The notes under the pieces were generated by a model. The model had not been told where the DNA came from, searched no databases, and worked only from the letters and a program-made list of their open reading frames with translations. Below, in pieces: positions 59,695 to 64,000 of a DNA stretch of 64,000 bases. The number at the start of each line of letters is the position of its first letter. Positions within the stretch are counted from its first letter, which is position 1. The stretch comes from Hoeflea_A sp965228785. GTDB lineage: Bacteria > Pseudomonadota > Alphaproteobacteria > Rhizobiales > Rhizobiaceae. Made by a program: the position numbers and the translations under genes. The stretch is from contig CBDDIF010000001.1 in the NCBI GenBank assembly GCA_965228785.1, positions 496,001 to 560,000 on the forward strand, in the 5' to 3' direction.

Positions 59695-62397
59695 TCAGGC
59701 GGCGAGGTCGCGCAGCACCGTCTGCAGGATGCCGCCATTGTTGACGTAGTCGAGCTCGTCCATCGTATCGATGCGGCAGATGATCGGCACTTCCTTCACC
59801 GTACCATCGCCATAGGTCACGACCGCCGTCTTGGTCTCGCGCGGCTGGATGTCGTGCAGGCCTTCGATGGTAACCAGTTCGTCGCCCTTCAAATTGAGGC
59901 TTTCCCAACTGGTGCCTTGTTCCAGGATGAAGGGGATGACGCCCATGCCGACCAGGTTTGAGCGGTGGATGCGCTCGTAGGATTGAGCAATCACTGCGCG
60001 CACGCCGAGCAGGTTGGTGCCCTTTGCCGCCCAGTCGCGCGACGATCCGTTGCCGTATTCGACGCCGGCAAAGATGACCAGCGGCACGCCTTCCTGCTTG
60101 TAGAGCATGGCGGCGTCGAAGATCGACATCTCTTCCTTGGACGGATAGTGGATCGTGTAACCGCCTTCCTTGCCGTTCGGCCCGAGCATGTGGTTGCGAA
60201 TGCGGATGTTGCCGAAGGTGCCGCGCATCATCACCTCGTGATTGCCGCGACGGGTACCGAACTGGTTGAAGTCGGCCACCTTGACGTCGTGGTCCATCAG
60301 ATAGGCGCCGGCAGGCGATTGGGCCTTGATTGAGCCGGCGGGCGAGATGTGGTCGGTGGTGATCTTGTCGCCGAACAGGCCGAGCACACGGGCGCCCTTG
60401 ATGTCGGAAATGCCCTTGGCCGTCTTGCCCATGCCGGTGAAGTAGGGCGGGTTCTGGACGTAGGTTGATTCCGGATCCCAGGCGTAGGTCTCGCCAGCCG
60501 GAACCTGCACCTGCTGCCAGTTTTCGTCGCCCTTGAAGACGTCGGCATATTTTGATTCGAACAGCTCGCGGGTGACGTTTTCGGCAATGAACTTCTGGAT
60601 CTCCTGCGAGGAAGGCCAAATATCCTTGAGGAAGACGGGATTGCCGTCCTGATCCTCGCCGATGGGCTCGGTGGTCAGGTCCTTGGTCACCGTTCCGGCC
60701 AACGCGTAGGCAACGACCAACGGCGGAGAGGCCAGGTAGTTGGCCTGCACGTCGGGGGAAATACGGCCCTCAAAATTGCGGTTTCCGGAGAGCACGCCGG
60801 CGGCAATCAGGCCCTTGTCGTTGATGGTCTTGGAGACCGGGCCCGGCAGCGGGCCGGAATTGCCGATGCAGGTGGTGCAGCCGAAACCGACCAGGTTGAA
60901 GCCGAGCTGATCAAGGTCGTCCTGCAGGCCGGAGCGCTCGAGATATTCGGCGACGACCTGTGAGCCGGGGGCCAGCGACGTCTTTACCCAGGGTTTGGTC
61001 TTCAGTCCCTTGGCCAGCGCATTGCGGGCGAGTAGCCCGGCGCCGATCAGCACCGACGGGTTCGATGTGTTGGTGCAGGACGTGATGGCGGCAATCGCTA
61101 CATCGCCATGCCCCAGATCGTAATCCTCGCCCTCGACCGCATAGCGGGTGTCCGTGCCAACCGTCTTGTCGTATTCCTCGGCCAGCGACTTGTCGAAACC
61201 GGCGGCGATACCTTCCAACGGAATGCGGCCCTCGGGGCGCTTCGGGCCGGCCATGGACGGCACCACGTCGCCGAGATCGAGCTCAAGCGTGTCGGTGAAG
61301 ACCGGATCGGCGGCACCCTCTTCGCGCCACATGCCCTGGTCGCGGCAATAGGCCTCGACAAGAGCGATACGGGCTTCCTCGCGGCCCGTCTGCTCAAGAT
61401 ATTTGACGGTTTCACCGTCGATCGGGAAGAAACCACAGGTGGCGCCGTATTCCGGCGCCATGTTGCCGATGGTGGCGCGGTCGGCCAGCGTCATGTTTTC
61501 CAGGCCGGGGCCGAAGAACTCGACGAACTTGGCGACGACACCCTTCTGGCGCAGCATCTGCACGACCGTCAGAACGATATCGGTCGCCGTCACGCCTTCC
61601 TTCGGTTTACCAATCAGGCGGAACCCGATGACTTCCGGCAGCAGCATGGAGATCGGCTGGCCGAGCATCGCGGCTTCTGCCTCGATGCCGCCGACGCCCC
61701 AACCGAGCACGCCGAGGCCGTTGATCATGGTGGTGTGGGAATCGGTGCCGACGCAGGTATCGGGATACGCTACGGTTGTTCCGTCGACATCCTTGGTCCA
61801 GACAGCCTGGCCGAGATATTCGAGATTGACCTGGTGACAGATGCCGGTGCCGGGCGGTACGACGCGGAAATTGTCGAAGGCCTGCTGACCCCATTTGAGG
61901 AAGCGATAGCGCTCGCCGTTGCGCTCATACTCCAGTTCCACGTTGCGGGCAAAAGCCTGCTCGGTGCCGAACTCGTCAACGATCACCGAATGGTCGATGA
62001 CCAGATCGACTGGCACGAGCGGGTTGATCTTCTGCGGATCGCCGCCGAGCTGCTGCATTGCGTCGCGCATTGCCGCCAGGTCGACCACCGCGGGAACTCC
62101 GGTAAAATCCTGCATCAGCACGCGGGCCGGACGGTAGGCGATTTCCTTGCCGGCTGTGCCCTTGTCGTTCAGCCACTCTGCGACGGCTTGGATGTCGTCT
62201 TTGGTGACCGAACGGCCATCCTCGTTGCGCAGCAGGTTCTCCAGAAGCACCTTCATGGAAAACGGCAAGGCCGAGATGCCGTCAAGGCCGTTCTTCCCGG
62301 CTTCCGTCAGACTGAAATAGGTGTATTCCGCATCTCCCACTTTGAGGGTCTTGCGGCAGTTGAAGCTGTCGAGTGAAGTTGTCACAGGCGGTCCCAT
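59695..62397 (-). CDS. acnA: aconitate hydratase A
   Basis: This is an enzyme of 900 residues, the size of AcnA/IRP-type aconitases. The N-terminus SFNCRKTLKVGDAEYTYFSL and the [4Fe-4S] motif TSCTNTSNPSVL with GFGCTTCIGNSGPL (three cluster Cys) are visible, plus EYGNGSSRDWAAKG of the swivel domain. It interconverts citrate and isocitrate in the TCA cycle. The ATG at 62397 is chosen; a GTG at 62382 is possible. It is divergent from ccmA, as usual in Hyphomicrobiales. Confidence 0.97.
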   Translation of the reverse strand: MGPPVTTSLDSFNCRKTLKVGDAEYTYFSLTEAGKNGLDGISALPFSMKVLLENLLRNEDGRSVTKDDIQAVAEWLNDKGTAGKEIAYRPARVLMQDFTGVPAVVDLAAMRDAMQQLGGDPQKINPLVPVDLVIDHSVIVDEFGTEQAFARNVELEYERNGERYRFLKWGQQAFDNFRVVPPGTGICHQVNLEYLGQAVWTKDVDGTTVAYPDTCVGTDSHTTMINGLGVLGWGVGGIEAEAAMLGQPISMLLPEVIGFRLIGKPKEGVTATDIVLTVVQMLRQKGVVAKFVEFFGPGLENMTLADRATIGNMAPEYGATCGFFPIDGETVKYLEQTGREEARIALVEAYCRDQGMWREEGAADPVFTDTLELDLGDVVPSMAGPKRPEGRIPLEGIAAGFDKSLAEEYDKTVGTDTRYAVEGEDYDLGHGDVAIAAITSCTNTSNPSVLIGAGLLARNALAKGLKTKPWVKTSLAPGSQVVAEYLERSGLQDDLDQLGFNLVGFGCTTCIGNSGPLPGPVSKTINDKGLIAAGVLSGNRNFEGRISPDVQANYLASPPLVVAYALAGTVTKDLTTEPIGEDQDGNPVFLKDIWPSSQEIQKFIAENVTRELFESKYADVFKGDENWQQVQVPAGETYAWDPESTYVQNPPYFTGMGKTAKGISDIKGARVLGLFGDKITTDHISPAGSIKAQSPAGAYLMDHDVKVADFNQFGTRRGNHEVMMRGTFGNIRIRNHMLGPNGKEGGYTIHYPSKEEMSIFDAAMLYKQEGVPLVIFAGVEYGNGSSRDWAAKGTNLLGVRAVIAQSYERIHRSNLVGMGVIPFILEQGTSWESLNLKGDELVTIEGLHDIQPRETKTAVVTYGDGTVKEVPIICRIDTMDELDYVNNGGILQTVLRDLAA

Positions 62398-62677
62398 CTA
62401 CGTAGTTCACCGAAACTGTCGGACGAACGCTGCGACGTGTTGAGACACGAATTAGCCTGCGGGTGCGGCCATTTCCGCTGTCCGTCCGTGGAGAGCCAAC
62501 CATGCGGATTGACCGGATTCCATGTTCGGCGCAAATATGGTTTCACGCCGACCGCTGGCGTGGTTGATGGACATATAGATAATTTTCTAGAACGGTTCCA
62601 GACCAACATCGGTCATAGGGGGATTTTTTCGCGATGCGGTTAGCAGACCGAAAAGCCTGTCAGGGGATTGCTTGTTC

Positions 62678-63331
62678 ATGCGGCTGATTGCCGAAAATGT
62701 CAGCGTTGCGCGCGGTGAACAGGTGTTCTTTTCCGGCATTTCCTTTTCCCTTGCGTCCGGAGAAGCTCTTGTCGTCTCCGGCCCGAATGGAGTCGGCAAG
62801 TCGACTTTATTGCGCATACTGGCCGGTCTTTTGCCGGATTCACACGGCCAGGTCACGCTTGAAGGTGGCGCATATGAGCGGGTGGCCGAAGCCTGCCACT
62901 ATCTCGGTCACAGCAATGGCATGAAGCACGCCCTGAGTGTTGGTGAAAACCTGGCGTTCTGGCAGAACTTCATGCGCAGTGAAGACGACCGAGCCACGGT
63001 GCCCGATATCCCGACTGCCACGCAATCCGTGGGACTAGCCGGGCTGGAACACCTGCCTTTCGGCTACCTGTCAGCCGGACAGCAGCGGCGCATGGCCATG
63101 GCGCGGCTACTCCTGTCCTGGCGACCGGTGTGGATCCTGGACGAACCGACGGCGGCACTCGATACGGGGTCGGTCGATCTTTTTGCCGGCCTGGTTTCGC
63201 GGCATCTCGATGAAGGGGGGCTGGTGATCGCCGCGACGCACCAGCCACTGGGCCTGACCGCACCGCGCAGCCTGATCCTGCAGCCGAACGCCGAGGCGGC
63301 GTTCTCGGAAACCGCAGGAGCCGGTCGCTGA
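62678..63331 (+). CDS. ccmA: heme exporter ATP-binding protein CcmA
   Basis: The start is at 62678; a TTG at 62672 is possible. The 217-residue ATPase has Walker A SGPNGVGKSTLLRILAG, signature LSAGQQRRMAMARLLL and Walker B WILDEP with TAALD. CcmA powers the release of holo-CcmE in cytochrome c maturation, at the cytoplasmic face of the CcmABCD complex. The start of ccmB overlaps its stop by one base (TGATG). Confidence 0.95.
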   Translation: MRLIAENVSVARGEQVFFSGISFSLASGEALVVSGPNGVGKSTLLRILAGLLPDSHGQVTLEGGAYERVAEACHYLGHSNGMKHALSVGENLAFWQNFMRSEDDRATVPDIPTATQSVGLAGLEHLPFGYLSAGQQRRMAMARLLLSWRPVWILDEPTAALDTGSVDLFAGLVSRHLDEGGLVIAATHQPLGLTAPRSLILQPNAEAAFSETAGAGR

Positions 63332-63990
63332 TGGGCGCGCTCTTCGTTCGCGATGTGCGGTTGGCCACGCGCGCCGGCGGCGGGGCACTGATCGGCGTGT
63401 TGTTCTTTCTTGCCGTGGTCGCCGTGGTGCCGTTCGGCGTTGGCCCCGATCTCAATCTTCTGGCCCGCATCGGACCGGCGATCCTGTGGATTGGCGCTCT
63501 GCTCGCCGCTCTGCTTGGTCTCGACCGCCTGTTCCAGGCAGACCGCGAAGACGGCTCCCTCGACATCATGCTGATGCAGGAGACGCCGCTATTTCTCACG
63601 GTGCTGGTAAAATGTGCCGCCCACTGGGTGGCAACCGGCCTGCCGCTGGTGGTCGTATCGCCGCTGCTTGGCCTGTTCATGAACGTCGATGGCGTCGCGA
63701 TTGCCGCGGTTGTCGCGACACTGCTTGCCGGAACACCCGCAATCACCTTTATCGGCGCTGTCGGCGCCGCCGTCTCGGTGTCGCTGCCCCGCGGCGGTCT
63801 GCTCGTTTCGGTGCTGGTGTTGCCACTGTCGATCCCGGTGCTGATCTTCGGCGTCAGCGCCGTGACCGGTGCGGTAGAAGATCCGGCACCATTTCTGCCG
63901 CCCTTCCTGATCCTGTGTGCGCTGACGCTGTTCTTTTCGGTGCTCGGCCCTCTGGCGGCCAGCGCGGCGCTTCGCGCCTCCACGGATTAG
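63331..63990 (+). CDS. ccmB: heme exporter protein CcmB
   Basis: The 219-residue membrane protein has six helices, with typical CcmB features LFVRDVRLATRAGGG at the start and LDRLFQADREDGSLDIMLMQ with the conserved E-D-G-S-L-D motif. It is the membrane partner of CcmA in the cytochrome c maturation system; ccmC probably follows beyond the window edge. Confidence 0.95.
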   Translation: MGALFVRDVRLATRAGGGALIGVLFFLAVVAVVPFGVGPDLNLLARIGPAILWIGALLAALLGLDRLFQADREDGSLDIMLMQETPLFLTVLVKCAAHWVATGLPLVVVSPLLGLFMNVDGVAIAAVVATLLAGTPAITFIGAVGAAVSVSLPRGGLLVSVLVLPLSIPVLIFGVSAVTGAVEDPAPFLPPFLILCALTLFFSVLGPLAASAALRASTD

Positions 63991-64000
63991 GTTGCGAGAT

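Noticed and set aside
61108..62376. 422-codon open frame on the plus strand inside acnA
   Set aside because: It mirrors acnA codons on the opposite strand; His- and Gln-rich product, no family signature.
1..64000. tRNA, rRNA, CRISPR array or replication origin
   Set aside because: No tRNA cloverleaf, regularly spaced repeats or DnaA-box cluster were noticed; a covariance search was not possible.

Overview
The window looks like chromosomal DNA of an alphaproteobacterium, most likely of the order Hyphomicrobiales (Rhizobiales) and perhaps marine. The GC content is high by eye. Typical markers are an IalB-type invasion-associated protein beside rlmN, a DUF1127 protein, DUF2794 and DUF1223 proteins, an acnA gene back to back with the cytochrome c maturation genes ccmA-ccmB, and a TRAP transporter. 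No rRNA, tRNA, CRISPR array, insertion sequence or phage gene was seen.

Layout. 1-3.1 kb: the end of a LysE-type exporter and a small unknown gene, then (minus) ialB, rlmN and a membrane protein. 3.3-4.5 kb: a ZntR-like MerR regulator and a small cation transporter, divergent around a textbook MerR promoter. 4.5-16.5 kb: a catabolic island with an oxidoreductase, a five-gene TRAP / aminotransferase / alcohol dehydrogenase operon with a divergent LysR regulator, and a uroporphyrinogen-decarboxylase-like protein coupled to a GlxA-type regulator and divergent from a MocR-type regulator. 16.8-25.4 kb: a NicO metal exporter, DUF1127, an unusual DNA-binding protein fused to a hydrolase, a frameshifted nucleotide cyclase remnant and many small housekeeping or stress genes. 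25.4-31.2 kb: the conserved tesA / ABC ATPase / ABC permease cluster, a Bax-inhibitor-1 protein, DUF2794 and DUF1223. 31.4-38.6 kb: an RND efflux pair, an AraC regulator, a peroxiredoxin-like protein, DUF2750 and an EamA exporter.

38.6-44.6 kb holds two large paralogous secreted proteins, each ending in the same RTX-like plus DUF4214 tail. Their 3' ends form a direct repeat of about 976 bp with no indels. 44.8-49.5 kb has a GDSL-like hydrolase and a tight four-gene operon (UbiA-type prenyltransferase, GtrA, methyltransferase, GT-C glycosyltransferase) that suggests a polyprenyl-phosphate-linked sugar pathway. 49.7-51.7 kb has a crotonase divergent from an AraC regulator, around a 21-bp-phased direct repeat.

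51.7-56.6 kb is the most unusual part. It holds a geranylgeranyl-reductase-like flavoprotein, a cytoplasmic relative of rubber oxygenase (Lcp/MpaB, DUF2236) that keeps the heme-pocket Arg and His residues, and a divergent class I isoprenoid synthase. These are followed by a flavodoxin / ABM monooxygenase pair. I propose the first three as an uncharacterised isoprenoid-modifying unit. The window ends with acnB and acnA tail to tail, then ccmA and ccmB. Functions are inferred from motifs read by eye; no database search was run.
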